From the NCBI RefSeq assembly GCF_000353285.1, contig NZ_KB731324.1, positions 2,002,577-2,066,576 on the forward strand: 64,000 nt of DNA. The letters are read 5' to 3'. The stretch is from Leptolyngbya boryana PCC 6306 (lineage in GTDB: Bacteria > Cyanobacteriota > Cyanobacteriia > Leptolyngbyales > Leptolyngbyaceae). Positions 22,328 through 31,154 of this stretch are shown here, one piece after another. The first letter of the stretch is position 1; each line of letters starts with the position of its first letter. The translations under genes were made by a program, and so were the position numbers. The notes beneath the pieces are model-generated. The model was not told the DNA's origin, did not search any database, and saw only the letters and a program-made list of their open reading frames with translations.

Positions 22328-22648
22328 TTAACACAACGACTTATTGAGTTCTACCAGTTTCTTCTTAAGAGACGCATTTTCTTCTTTGAGATTAAGGTTT
22401 TCCTCCCTGATCTCTAACAGCGACTCTTTCACATCCAGGAGCTGCTCTCTAAGCTCAAGAATCCTCTCCTGCAATTCGACGCTCTGGGTCTGAATCGCTA
22501 AGTCTCTTAGCTTCGTCAGAAGTGCCCAATGCTCCAAATTCTGTGGGTCGAAGTAGGTGTCCATAGATTCGATCGAGAAACTTTCAGCATCGTGCCCAAA
22601 CGATTGAAAAATCTCGCGATCGTACAATTTGTTATCGAAATATTCCAA
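22328..22648 (-). CDS. Coiled-coil hypothetical protein
   Basis: 106 aa. The first 35 residues are aromatic and acidic (MEYFDNKLYDREIFQSFGHD); the remainder is a continuous coiled coil (SVELQERILELREQLLDVKE, then ENLNLKEENASLKKKLVEL). Upstream of the HicB-like gene on the same strand, 31 nt apart. Confidence 0.6.
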   Translation of the reverse strand: MEYFDNKLYDREIFQSFGHDAESFSIESMDTYFDPQNLEHWALLTKLRDLAIQTQSVELQERILELREQLLDVKESLLEIREENLNLKEENASLKKKLVELNKSLC

Positions 22649-22813
22649 TTCACTCAGTAATGTGATTCTTTTTTCAGCACGTTTGTACTAAATTACAGAC
22701 ATCCTGAACGGCTCTATTGCTTTCAATGAATGAATGACTTACACACCGGAACCGCATTCACAGCCTGGTTTGTGGATCAAGCTCCAATCCTTATCAACAG
22801 CACTCTTTTAATC

Positions 22814-22996
22814 ATGAAAACAGAACTACAAATCGACTGCATGAAAGAAGCCGAAGTTACCAAAATTGCTAAATCGATCGACCAAATTGCGATTCTGGCA
22901 GAGCAACTCGGCATCAAAACAATTCGGATTTTACACCGAGGTATCTCTTGTTATGTTCTACCCGTCCGACTAGCGCTGATATATCCAATCAAATAG
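22814..22996 (+). CDS. Small hypothetical protein, weak candidate
   Basis: 60 aa from ATG 22814 (a 88-aa frame starts at 22730). KSIDQIAILAEQLGIKTIRI followed by a short hydrophobic end. Convergent with and overlapping the next minus-strand gene by 8 nt. Could be chance. Confidence 0.3.
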   Translation: MKTELQIDCMKEAEVTKIAKSIDQIAILAEQLGIKTIRILHRGISCYVLPVRLALIYPIK

Positions 22997-23549
22997 GCTT
23001 ACGCGGTTTTAACTTATCGATCGGTGCATTCAGGTCAATCCCCAGTAGCTTCGCGAGTGGGGCGGGGTCTTGATCTTCAAACATGTAGGCTCCAAGCTGC
23101 ATCAACTCAAACAGCGTTGGAAATCGCCCCTGAAGCAACTCACGAAATTTTCGCACTGGGATTTTGGATTCACGGGCAAAAGCTAACTCGTCTTTCCCAT
23201 GCAACTGCATCCAGCGCTTAATTTCAGCCACAAACGGTGCATCTGCCTCAACGTAGAGCGCAGGATCAAGTACAACCTGCCCACGGGCAATCCTCAAGAA
23301 TTCTTCCGACTCAAACGGCTTTCCCGATCTCGGATCAATCAGTAGTGGGGCAAGTGCTAGCAGAATATCAGGATCAGGTTTGTAATGAACTTCGTCGATA
23401 TTGGTGCGATTGCGGCGAATCCCCTTAATCGTGTTCCCAGCAACGCCAACCAACTCAGCTAAAGAATTCTGACTGTAAAGTTTTTTGGCGATCGTATCGT
23501 CGATCAGAAGCGCGATCGTTCTCAGTCCTTCAGGGGTATAGAAACTCAT
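22989..23549 (-). CDS. XRE-like repressor of the replication operon (putative)
   Basis: 186 aa. N-terminal helix-turn-helix: KLYSQNSLAELVGVAGNTIK. A second helical region lies near residues 118-150 (WMQLHGKDELAFARESKIPV). Divergent from the XRE gene at 23717, with a perfect inverted repeat between them. By position this resembles a CI/Cro-type control pair; direct homology is not claimed. Confidence 0.6.
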   Translation of the reverse strand: MSFYTPEGLRTIALLIDDTIAKKLYSQNSLAELVGVAGNTIKGIRRNRTNIDEVHYKPDPDILLALAPLLIDPRSGKPFESEEFLRIARGQVVLDPALYVEADAPFVAEIKRWMQLHGKDELAFARESKIPVRKFRELLQGRFPTLFELMQLGAYMFEDQDPAPLAKLLGIDLNAPIDKLKPRKPI

Positions 23550-23550
23550 T

Positions 23551-23627
23551 CAAACTGCAAAACCTACTGCCCGTGCATCATGCAACACTGCTGCTGATTT
23601 TTCTAGCTTCACACAATTTGCAGTTTG
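23551..23627. promoter_or_regulatory. Divergent operator: 11-bp inverted repeat
   Basis: CAAACTGCAAA (23551-23561) and TTTGCAGTTTG (23617-23627) are exact complements 55 bp apart. TGCAGCAAAG and further TGC words flank the right arm, and GTTAACTGCAAGG lies just before the downstream start. The placement suggests two sites contacted by a dimeric repressor, possibly with looping. Confidence 0.6.
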
Positions 23628-23716
23628 CAGCAAAGTTACCAGTGCAAATAATTTAGATCTTATTTATTGAAGAAGAGTGTATGATCCTTGGGTAAGAAGT
23701 TAACTGCAAGGTAAAC

Positions 23717-23971
23717 ATGTCGTCAATTGAAGATTTTGTCGAAACACCTTGTGCCGACCTTGTTCGACGAACAGGGATAAGCCATGCACAACTTTGTCGA
23801 TACGACAACGGACAAGCCCTTAAAGAAACGACTTTGATTCGGATTGGGAAAATTCTTGGGTTAGAGCCTTGGGATGTTCTGCGGCTTTATCATTTGCGCC
23901 GCCAACGGCATGGGGTAACCGAACTGAAGAAACGCAAGCAAATGAAAAAGCGTTTACCAGAAGCCTCCTAG
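23717..23971 (+). CDS. XRE-family HTH protein
   Basis: 84 aa. LVRRTGISHAQLCRYDNGQA is the recognition region, and LIRIGKILGLEPWDVLRLYH completes the Cro/CI-like fold; the C-terminus is very basic (LKKRKQMKKRL). Likely first gene of the rightward operon of the element. The 300 bp after it hold no gene but contain runs of T (24066-24077) and G (24132-24139). Confidence 0.7.
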   Translation: MSSIEDFVETPCADLVRRTGISHAQLCRYDNGQALKETTLIRIGKILGLEPWDVLRLYHLRRQRHGVTELKKRKQMKKRLPEAS

Positions 23972-24274
23972 AAAAATTCACAACAAAAAAGCTGCTCTCT
24001 CGGTTTGGCGACGCGCGAAGCAACTTTTTTGAATTATTTAATCTAAACCACCAACCGCATCACCGACCGCTCGTTTTTTTTTGAATCACAAAACAAAGCT
24101 AACCGCTCGTTTCATAATCCTGCACAAGTCAGGGGGGGGCGAAATAGTGAATCTACGGAATAACCCGCGATTCCCTCCAGATTAGCGAAATCTTAACAAA
24201 GTCGCAAGACTCAACAGCCCGAAATCCCTCAAAAGTCTCAGTCCGCACAACTTTACACGAATGCCAATCGACCT

Positions 24275-24775
24275 ATGACGACCAGCCCCCAAACCTCAAC
24301 CACCCCACTGCTGAAACGACTCGACGCTGTTTTCTATCAGATGCGAGCCGACCGCCAGCCGTTGACGATCGAGGAAGTTTGCAAAAAAGCGGACTGCTAC
24401 CCGACCGAAGTATTTCGTCCTGCAGCAATCATTCACTATCGCATCGCCATGCAATACGTCGGTGGATGGGAGATTTATCGGTCTGAAATCCTGGCTCGAG
24501 TTCAGATGGTTTTGGGGAGGATGTCAGCAAAAGACATCACGACAGGCGCGATCGCATCGCAGGTCGGACTTAAGACCAGGCAACTCAAAGAAGACGTGCC
24601 GGAAGCGATCGGCTTAATCGAAGAAGCGGCGAAACGTACCGCTCAAAGAATTCAGACATCAGGCACGGCGAAATGCTCGCGATGTGGGCAACGTCGCTCA
24701 ATCCACAAAACAATCCCTGGCGAAATGTGGGGAAAGCCTGTTCTGCTCTGTGTCTGTGAAAGTTGCTCTCCCTAG
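24275..24775 (+). CDS. Hypothetical protein with C-terminal zinc ribbon
   Basis: 166 aa. A helical N-terminal part with a DNA-binding look (LTIEEVCKKADCYPTEVFRP, then TTGAIASQVGLKTRQLKEDV), and a C-terminal four-Cys unit: CSRCGQRR with CVCESC about 28 residues later. Probably a nucleic-acid-binding element protein. Family not recognised. Confidence 0.6.
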   Translation: MTTSPQTSTTPLLKRLDAVFYQMRADRQPLTIEEVCKKADCYPTEVFRPAAIIHYRIAMQYVGGWEIYRSEILARVQMVLGRMSAKDITTGAIASQVGLKTRQLKEDVPEAIGLIEEAAKRTAQRIQTSGTAKCSRCGQRRSIHKTIPGEMWGKPVLLCVCESCSP

Positions 24776-24811
24776 ATACTCAGATTCGCATCCACTTACC
24801 CACCAAACATC

Positions 24812-25123
24812 ATGCTTTACGAAATTACTGGCACTCATAACGACTGGATGATGGTTCACGCTGCATCGCCCGAAGAAGCGATCTCAGAATTTGAAGAGCA
24901 CTCACCCGAGTCGATGTTTTTGAGCATTCAAGAAGTGAGATCGACCTTTGAAGCGGTTTCGATCTCTGGCGAGCGAGTCAAAGTAATCGATCGAAAATAT
25001 TTAACTTGCTGGAATCGCAAGCAAACCAAGAAGCGGATTGTCCTGCACTACAAAACGAGCAGTGAGCTAGGTTGCTGGGTTCCGGCTGATGAATTTGTAA
25101 GAGCGGAGGTGGTCGCCGCATGA
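24812..25123 (+). CDS. Hypothetical protein
   Basis: 103 aa. Starts MLYEITGTHNDWMMVHAASP; mixed alpha/beta, with a basic stretch CWNRKQTKKRIVLHYK. Its TGA overlaps the ATG of the next 44-aa gene (ATGA), so it belongs to the coupled operon. Family not recognised. Confidence 0.55.
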   Translation: MLYEITGTHNDWMMVHAASPEEAISEFEEHSPESMFLSIQEVRSTFEAVSISGERVKVIDRKYLTCWNRKQTKKRIVLHYKTSSELGCWVPADEFVRAEVVAA

Positions 25124-25254
25124 ACAAGCCACAGTTACCAAAATTTCTAATTCGCAGATCAATCCCGACCGAGCTTTATTTACTCAGATTGCAGCTTCGA
25201 CAGTCGAATGTTATCCCGTTTCAGCGTAAGGAGAACCGTCATGCGAAAGGCTGA
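25120..25254 (+). CDS. 44-aa basic peptide, coupled
   Basis: MNKPQLPKFLIRRSIPTELY and then a Leu/Arg-rich tail ending RHAKG. ATG overlaps the preceding stop, and the frame overlaps the next start at 25241. Supported mainly by the overlaps. Confidence 0.4.
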   Translation: MNKPQLPKFLIRRSIPTELYLLRLQLRQSNVIPFQRKENRHAKG

Positions 25255-25477
25255 ATACAGAAAAGATTTGAAGGTCAGACAGAGAGCGCAACCCCTGCAC
25301 TTCTCTGGGCAGAATCCATATCCACGCAAAGAGGGCATTACGGTTTCAGACGAATTGGTGGTTTTCCGGGTCGGGAAACCTGAGTACGCGCTTGTCCTTT
25401 GGGACGGGAGCAAAAAGGCAGAGCATGTGCATTTTGCAGTGATCGATATTGTTCAGGAGGTAGCAGATGCTAGCTGA
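25241..25477 (+). CDS. Small hypothetical protein
   Basis: 78 aa from ATG 25241; AAGGAG at 25228-25233 decides this start over 25208. Basic N-terminus, then beta-like TVSDELVVFRVGKPEYALVL and HVHFAVIDIVQEV. Family not recognised. Confidence 0.55.
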   Translation: MRKAEYRKDLKVRQRAQPLHFSGQNPYPRKEGITVSDELVVFRVGKPEYALVLWDGSKKAEHVHFAVIDIVQEVADAS

Positions 25478-25532
25478 ACTAGTTGCATTGCTCAAAGCCT
25501 ACATCAGCTATCTGGAGAGTCAAAAGTCATGA
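25467..25532 (+). CDS. 21-aa peptide, coupled
   Basis: MLAELVALLKAYISYLESQK plus one residue; an amphipathic or hydrophobic helix. AGGAGG lies 8 nt before the ATG inside the preceding gene, and its TGA overlaps the next ATG. Very short, so tentative. Confidence 0.35.
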   Translation: MLAELVALLKAYISYLESQKS

Positions 25533-25657
25533 ATAAGCAAAAAGCGCGTGGGGACGCGCTCTCAAAAAACTTTGAATGTGACTCAAGTTTACTGAGCAAA
25601 TTCAGCAATTACAACTGTGACCCCAAAGTATTTTTAGAGACAGGGAGCGAACAATGA
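25529..25657 (+). CDS. 42-aa peptide, coupled to the DUF3987 gene
   Basis: Starts MNKQKARGDALSKNFECDSS and ends LETGSEQ. Its ATG overlaps the previous stop and its TGA overlaps the ATG of the DUF3987 gene. Codons 5-10 fold into a hairpin (AGCGCGT GGGG ACGCGCT), which could control translation of the next gene. Confidence 0.4.
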   Translation: MNKQKARGDALSKNFECDSSLLSKFSNYNCDPKVFLETGSEQ

Positions 25658-27801
25658 GCAAGAAAAATAGCAGTAAGATAACACAGCTTGCTCCCGTCCC
25701 ATGCTCCCCTGAAGATCCGTGCAAAGTCTGTGGAGGGGTGCATCACCCCTGCTACACACGCGGAGAAGAACTTTGGTGCGCTTATATCGAAAGCGAAGAG
25801 GATGTCCAGCGATTCACCCCAGAAGGGTATGAGTTTTTTGGGACAGTTCCTGGCAGCGGACAAGCTGTCTTTGTTCCCATTAAAATCGCAGACCAAAGGA
25901 AGCAGCAGATCGAGCACACCCCAGGCGAGAAAATTGAACCTTCAACCCTAAAAGAAACGATCGAGGAATTAGTTCAGGCAAGCTTGCCGAAGTCAGAGCT
26001 AGAAATCAAGATTCCGCTTGTTGCAAAGCGATTTCAGTATTTTACAAACGATGTCTGGAGACTCTATCACACCAAAGAACAAGAGATCGAAGAAGCTGAA
26101 ACTAGAAGCGATCGCGTTACCGAAATCAATCAACTTCTAAAGATTGGCAACTACGAGCTAAAACTCTCGAAATATCTCCGACCAAGCCTCGCAACTCCGC
26201 TTGAAAAGATTGCCACCTATCTTGGCAGCAACACAGCCGCGATGCTAACAACTTTACTTCCTGTTGCAGGCAGCTTGCTTAAAACCGGAACACAGCTTGA
26301 ACTCATTCGAGCTACCGAGTTCTATGCTCTACCCATTCTCTATACGGGCATTGTTGCAGAATCAGGTAGTAGCAAATCTCCCACACAAAAAACAATCCTT
26401 AAACCGCTGTTCCGAATGCAGGCGCAAGCTGAAGAGGATCACGCCTATGCACTGCAAGACTGGGAGGCAGAAAACAAGCGGGCGCGAAACAGTGATGAGA
26501 CACCACCGGAAAAACCTGCGGTGCATGAATACTACACAACCGACGCTACACGAGAAGCGATCGTACTGATTCAATCTCAACAACCCGATCGCGGATTCCT
26601 GGGTTGGTTTGATGAGCTATCCGCTCTCATTGGGGGACAGAACCAATATCGCAATGGCAAAGGAGCGGACAAAGAGGCGATCCTGTCTGGGCGAGATGGC
26701 ACAGGCATCAAAATGAATCGCGCCAGCGGTAAGCGAGCATTTGTTCAGTCAAGCGCGTTCAGTATTACCGGATCGACTCAGCCTGACACGCTCCGAAAAA
26801 TGATCGGGGACTTCTCTGACCCGACTGGGCAATGGGCGCGTTTTCTGTGGACGGTTTTACCAATCAAGCCCGCAAGATTTCCGGAAGATGAGACGAGCTA
26901 CGACATTTCGGATTTTCTGCACGGGGTCTATGTCCGACTCGAATCATTTGAGCCAAAAACTTACCGAATGTCTACAGAAGCCAGATCGCTTTACGCGAGA
27001 TGGTACAACGAACTGGACGACTTACGACTAACACAACCCCAGCAAGGCCTGCGGGCTGTATACGCCAAAATGAAGGGCGACACGGGCACTCTAGCGCTTT
27101 TGCTGCACTGCATCAACTCGGCTGTAGACAGCGGTAGACAACCGAGTGAAGAGATTTCACTCGAAACAATGAAGGCAGCGATCAGTCTTGCGAAGTTCTA
27201 TATCGGACAAGTGAAACTGATTCACGCTGAAGGTGGCAACGAGTCGGGAGAACTAGAGCAAAGCTATACCAAACTGATTCGACTGTCAGAGCGCAAGGGA
27301 TGGATTAAAGCCCGTGACGCACAGAACTTATGCCGAGAGTTCAGAAAGTTGTCACCGGATACTGTGCGATCTCATTTCCGTGAACTCGAAGCAATGGGAT
27401 TGGGTTCAACACGCGGAACTGGTAGACAACTGGAATGGCAAGCGTCTACATACGCTTCAGAAGAGTTTCCTGATATCGATTCAACACTGCCTACAGCGTC
27501 GCGAAATGGACCGGATTTACGACAATATACGCCAGATGTTGTCACCTCTGTAGACGGTCAAAGTATTGAAAATTCTGAATTTGCGCCAAATAGACAAAAT
27601 GGACACTCCTCAAACGGATTGACCAGTAATGGACACCTGAACGGAAATGGAAAGAAGAGTGAGACAACAACGACAACTTTAAAGCCACAAATAAATGGAA
27701 AGCCACTGCTAGCAGCAGATACAGACCGATTAGACCTGTCTACAGAAGCGGATACATTTAGCCAACAAGCCTGGGAGAATGGCGACAATGGGAGAGGCTA
27801 A
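25654..27801 (+). CDS. DUF3987 protein, phage/plasmid primase-helicase-like
   Basis: 715 aa. N-terminal zinc-finger-like Cys set (PCKVCGGVHHPC, then LWCAYIE) resembling primase entry domains. The DUF3987 ATPase core follows: a Walker-A-like VAESGSSKSPTQK near residue 229 with a degenerate Gly pattern, and a Walker-B-like GFLGWFDELSALIG near 310. A winged-helix-like C-terminus (RDAQNLCREFRKLSPDTVRS) is followed by a low-complexity tail. Probably the element's replication protein; start overlaps the previous stop. Confidence 0.75.
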   Translation: MSKKNSSKITQLAPVPCSPEDPCKVCGGVHHPCYTRGEELWCAYIESEEDVQRFTPEGYEFFGTVPGSGQAVFVPIKIADQRKQQIEHTPGEKIEPSTLKETIEELVQASLPKSELEIKIPLVAKRFQYFTNDVWRLYHTKEQEIEEAETRSDRVTEINQLLKIGNYELKLSKYLRPSLATPLEKIATYLGSNTAAMLTTLLPVAGSLLKTGTQLELIRATEFYALPILYTGIVAESGSSKSPTQKTILKPLFRMQAQAEEDHAYALQDWEAENKRARNSDETPPEKPAVHEYYTTDATREAIVLIQSQQPDRGFLGWFDELSALIGGQNQYRNGKGADKEAILSGRDGTGIKMNRASGKRAFVQSSAFSITGSTQPDTLRKMIGDFSDPTGQWARFLWTVLPIKPARFPEDETSYDISDFLHGVYVRLESFEPKTYRMSTEARSLYARWYNELDDLRLTQPQQGLRAVYAKMKGDTGTLALLLHCINSAVDSGRQPSEEISLETMKAAISLAKFYIGQVKLIHAEGGNESGELEQSYTKLIRLSERKGWIKARDAQNLCREFRKLSPDTVRSHFRELEAMGLGSTRGTGRQLEWQASTYASEEFPDIDSTLPTASRNGPDLRQYTPDVVTSVDGQSIENSEFAPNRQNGHSSNGLTSNGHLNGNGKKSETTTTTLKPQINGKPLLAADTDRLDLSTEADTFSQQAWENGDNGRG

Positions 27802-28192
27802 ACGGCGCAAACAACTTGATCCAGATTTCGGCAACCCCCCAATCAGACTGAAAATCTTTGAAGTCGGATCGATTGAGTACGAAACTGCGATGACACAGGC
27901 ACGAGAGCGCTTAGGCGGAACCGCATTTCAGAATCTGACGGGTGTTTTGTTCTACCTGTTTTCAGCAACCGATAATTCAGGCTCATCGTTTCTGGGATAT
28001 GCGCACCCAACGGTAAATAATCGAAAAATTTATGTCGATTTACTTCTGTTGCTTGAAAACAAAGACAGCAAGAAACAAGTGCAGCCATGGTGGAGAAAAG
28101 TAGAGGCGATCGCAGCAGAAAAGATTGCAGAACGTGTAAAAGCCGATATAGACGATGCTGAAATTGTTCTGGTTAAGGAGGGCAACCCATGA
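27788..28192 (+). CDS. Hypothetical protein with MGEAKRR start
   Basis: 134 aa from ATG 27788, placed by GGGAG 10 nt upstream; ATG 27779 is too close to it. It begins MGEAKRRKQLDPDFGNP, a motif found at the N-terminus of several cyanobacterial proteins. C-terminal helix EAIAAEKIAERVKADIDDAE. Overlaps both neighbours, so translationally linked. Function unknown. Confidence 0.6.
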   Translation: MGEAKRRKQLDPDFGNPPIRLKIFEVGSIEYETAMTQARERLGGTAFQNLTGVLFYLFSATDNSGSSFLGYAHPTVNNRKIYVDLLLLLENKDSKKQVQPWWRKVEAIAAEKIAERVKADIDDAEIVLVKEGNP

Positions 28193-28578
28193 CTACTAAA
28201 CCCTCCTGGCTCACCCGAAACGCGATCGCACTTCACAAGGACACGGCATTTATCCCCGTGCAACTCAAGACCGACGGCAAGCATAAATTCGCGATCGACG
28301 GATTGAGCAACCTTCATCCGATTGACGAGCTGCAACCCGCGACACCTGACAGCTTCAAAACCCCTCGCCAGTTCATCCTCAAAGATGGGGCGGTGGTCAC
28401 AGTCGAACGAACTGCGAACGGACTCAGCATCAACGGAATTGAGCGGGTGCAGATTCCTGATGAAGTTGACCTTGCTTGTCGGAGGCTGGCTCAGATGTTT
28501 GATGGCGCGATTGTCAAGGATGTGAATCTCGCTCAGTTCGGCATTGTGGAGGAGGTAGCAGACGATGATGACTGGTAA
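28189..28578 (+). CDS. Hypothetical protein
   Basis: 129 aa, ATGA-coupled to the previous gene. Mixed alpha/beta with VVTVERTANGLSINGIERVQ and an acidic end (EEVADDDDW). Family not recognised. Confidence 0.55.
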   Translation: MTTKPSWLTRNAIALHKDTAFIPVQLKTDGKHKFAIDGLSNLHPIDELQPATPDSFKTPRQFILKDGAVVTVERTANGLSINGIERVQIPDEVDLACRRLAQMFDGAIVKDVNLAQFGIVEEVADDDDW

Positions 28579-28909
28579 AACCGCCACGATTATCCGCGTC
28601 GGAAAACCATTGTCTCAGTCACTTGTGGGACAGCGAGTGGAAATCGTGCGATTGTTGCTCGACAAGTTCCCGGTGGTGCGAACTACCGACGGACAAGAAT
28701 TCACGCTCGAAGCATCAAACCTCGAAATTCACCCTTATTGCCCTCCGGCATTTCGAGTTTGGCTCGAAGCAAGAATGCGACACTTTGAGCGGATGATCCC
28801 AAAGCTCGCAAAGAACCCGAATCACTATCGACTTGTGCAGGGACTGCAAGCGGAATACGAACAAGTTTTAGCAATGCTTGGAATCAACGATGAGGAGGTG
28901 GAATTTTGA
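28565..28909 (+). CDS. Hypothetical protein
   Basis: 114 aa, overlapping the previous gene by 14 nt. An N-terminal beta-barrel-like region (ATIIRVGKPLSQSLVGQRVE) and a C-terminal helical pair (RMRHFERMIPKLAKNPNHYR). Family not recognised. Confidence 0.55.
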   Translation: MMTGKTATIIRVGKPLSQSLVGQRVEIVRLLLDKFPVVRTTDGQEFTLEASNLEIHPYCPPAFRVWLEARMRHFERMIPKLAKNPNHYRLVQGLQAEYEQVLAMLGINDEEVEF

Positions 28910-29367
28910 TTCACTGGCTTCAACCTTATTTACTTCGCATCGATCGCACTAAAGCCGAATCTGATGGTGCGACACTGCTCATTAGCGACTTGCTCACTTC
29001 ACGCAAGATCGAGCATGAAATCAACTATGGGATTTGTCATCGGCACATGCCGTCAGGTAATCCCAAAACAACGTTGCCGCACTTCTGGATTAACCTGCCG
29101 AATTTCGAGCGGATTGATATCCGAGCGCGATCGCACTTCGGAAGTGAGCCAGAAGTACCACATGGTGTGTTTCTGCCTGCGGACTATCCATCGATCGAGT
29201 ACCAGGTGCGCGGCTCTCTGAAGCCAAGAGAATTGCTTTCGAGTGAAGTGCGATCGTTGATGTCTGGAAGTCGAACCACAGAGCATCACAGATGGTTTGA
29301 GGCGCTGAGAAAAGGGCTGCTTCAAGAATGGTTGAAAGCGAGGGAGGTGGAGCCGTCATGCCGATGA
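28906..29367 (+). CDS. Hypothetical protein
   Basis: 153 aa from TTG 28906, overlapping the previous TGA; GGAGGTGG about 8 nt upstream supports the rare start. Contains HRHMPSGNPKTTLPHFWINL and a C-terminal helical WFEALRKGLLQEWLKARE. Family not recognised. Confidence 0.55.
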   Translation: MIHWLQPYLLRIDRTKAESDGATLLISDLLTSRKIEHEINYGICHRHMPSGNPKTTLPHFWINLPNFERIDIRARSHFGSEPEVPHGVFLPADYPSIEYQVRGSLKPRELLSSEVRSLMSGSRTTEHHRWFEALRKGLLQEWLKAREVEPSCR

Positions 29368-29777
29368 ATCGCGATCTCTACCCTTCCAACTGGAAAGATA
29401 TTGCTCTTGCTGTGAAGCAGGGTGTGAAGTGGCGATGCGAACACTGCGATCGACCATGCCGACGACCCAAAGAAGATTGGGCAGCATTCCGCGATCGCTT
29501 GCTGAATGAAGAGGACTACAACTGGTATGCCGAAACCGCAGACGAGGTTTCTGATGATTCGGGATTAGCAACACTTGTAGAGCGACCACAAAGATTCACG
29601 CTCACAGTCGCGCATCTTGACCACGATCCAAGTAACTGCGATCGCTCCAACCTCAAAGCGCTGTGCTCCGGCTGTCACCTCGCCTACGATGCGGAGCATC
29701 ATCGAAAAAATGCAACTGCAACCCGCTATCGAAGGCGAGAGGAGCGAGGGCAGTTAAGTTTTTTAGCCCCCCCCTGA
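29358..29777 (+). CDS. HNH-type nuclease-like protein
   Basis: 139 aa from ATG 29358 (GGGAGGTGG upstream). KWRCEHCDRPCRRP supplies the first zinc ligands, then LTVAHLDHDPSNCDRSNLKA and LCSGCHLAYDAEHH complete an HNH-like fold with paired CxxC motifs. The AHLDHD segment holds the catalytic-type His. May nick or cleave DNA in element maintenance or packaging. Ends in a run of eight C residues just before the stop. Confidence 0.75.
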   Translation: MPMNRDLYPSNWKDIALAVKQGVKWRCEHCDRPCRRPKEDWAAFRDRLLNEEDYNWYAETADEVSDDSGLATLVERPQRFTLTVAHLDHDPSNCDRSNLKALCSGCHLAYDAEHHRKNATATRYRRREERGQLSFLAPP

Positions 29778-29840
29778 ACTAGCAGGGCACGGAAAAGATC
29801 CAACGAGAATCCAACTTCGACTACTAAAGGACTCATAAAA

Positions 29841-31154
29841 ATGGCTGTGAAAGAGAAAGTAATCGCAAAAGATATCGACGGCAATGAGTTACAGGAAGGC
29901 GATCGAGTTCAGATTGTGGAGCTTGGAGGTATGTCGTCAATCTGGCTGAACAAAGCAGTCACGATCGCGGAGTTTTCGAGCAAGCCGAACGGAATTCACT
30001 GCAAAGTTTTTTCAGAATGTGCTCCCGACACCAAGTTTTCATGGAGGGCAGATCATTTAAGAAAAATATCGAGCGCAATGATTGAGCAATCTGAACTTGG
30101 TGCTCTCGCGGCTGAAATCATGCGGCTTCATGAGGAGTGTGAGAAGGCACTGAATGTTGCCCGTGTAGCGAGAGAGGCGGCTAGAGAAGCGTCGCGATCT
30201 GCACTCGAACACGCCAAGCTTTGCGGAGAGAGCCTCGTTATAGCAAAGCGACGAGTTGGGCATGGAGCGTGGGAAGCGTGGCGTGGTGAAATGCTCAGAA
30301 TTCCGTCGTCAACCGGGACGCTCTATCAACGTGTTTTCGAGCGATGGCATGAACTAGAGTCCATGACAAATATTGAGGAACTAAGTCTAAGAAAAGCCGC
30401 TGAGCTGCTCAAAAAACCTCGAAAACCTGCCACGCTGAAAAGTATTAGTCCTTCACACAACGAAGCGGATTTGCCAGCGACGCAATCTATCGAGCATTTG
30501 AGTGATAGCTCCGAGCATTTGAATGATAGCTCCGAGCATTTGAATGATAGCTCCGAGCGTTACGAAACAACCCCTGACTATGGCGAAGCGGTGAGCGAGG
30601 AAATTGCTGAGTCATTAATGAATTTGGGTGTGATGCCATGCAAGCCCTCAATCAGTCCAGAAGAGTTCAATCGAGAGATGGCGAAGTCCGGACTCATTAC
30701 TCAGGACGTTAAAATCATCAATCCCAGGCTGAAGCGATGCGAATTCCTCTGCAATGGAGTGCTGAAGAATGGCGTAATTTCTGGGGTCTTATTCGATTGG
30801 AAGCGGATGACCGTTGCGGCGGTGCTGATCGATTATGACGACGGCAAGCAAATTCAAGTCCCATCTTCAAACGCATGGCTGATTGATGAAAGCAATAGTG
30901 AATCAAACGATCAGCCGATTAATCGATTTGCAGCGATCGAAGAAATCGAAGCAAAGGGTTGGTACTGGGATGTGCGGCGATCGTTCTGTAAGCACCCAGG
31001 GGACTACTGTTATTCAGCGCACCTGACTACGCCAGACGTTAAGAAGACGTTCTCCGCTACGAAGTACGAATGCCTGGAAGATGCACTAGAAAATTGCATC
31101 GAACAAGCGAAAACAGCAGGGCTGTGGGAGGTAGAGGAATGCCAGAAACAGTAA
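29841..31154 (+). CDS. DUF3102 protein with 21-bp coding repeats
   Basis: 437 aa. N-terminal domain GNELQEGDRVQIVELGGMSS; then the DUF3102 region (AKLCGESLVIAKRRVGHGAW followed by EAWRGEMLRIPSSTGTLYQR), which resembles HTH proteins of plasmids and phages. Near residue 220 the units EHLSDSS, EHLNDSS and EHLNDSS are encoded by tandem 21-bp repeats (30491-30553). The C-terminal domain has RRSFCKHPGDYCYSAHLTTP. Probably a DNA-binding maintenance protein. Confidence 0.65.
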   Translation: MAVKEKVIAKDIDGNELQEGDRVQIVELGGMSSIWLNKAVTIAEFSSKPNGIHCKVFSECAPDTKFSWRADHLRKISSAMIEQSELGALAAEIMRLHEECEKALNVARVAREAAREASRSALEHAKLCGESLVIAKRRVGHGAWEAWRGEMLRIPSSTGTLYQRVFERWHELESMTNIEELSLRKAAELLKKPRKPATLKSISPSHNEADLPATQSIEHLSDSSEHLNDSSEHLNDSSERYETTPDYGEAVSEEIAESLMNLGVMPCKPSISPEEFNREMAKSGLITQDVKIINPRLKRCEFLCNGVLKNGVISGVLFDWKRMTVAAVLIDYDDGKQIQVPSSNAWLIDESNSESNDQPINRFAAIEEIEAKGWYWDVRRSFCKHPGDYCYSAHLTTPDVKKTFSATKYECLEDALENCIEQAKTAGLWEVEECQKQ

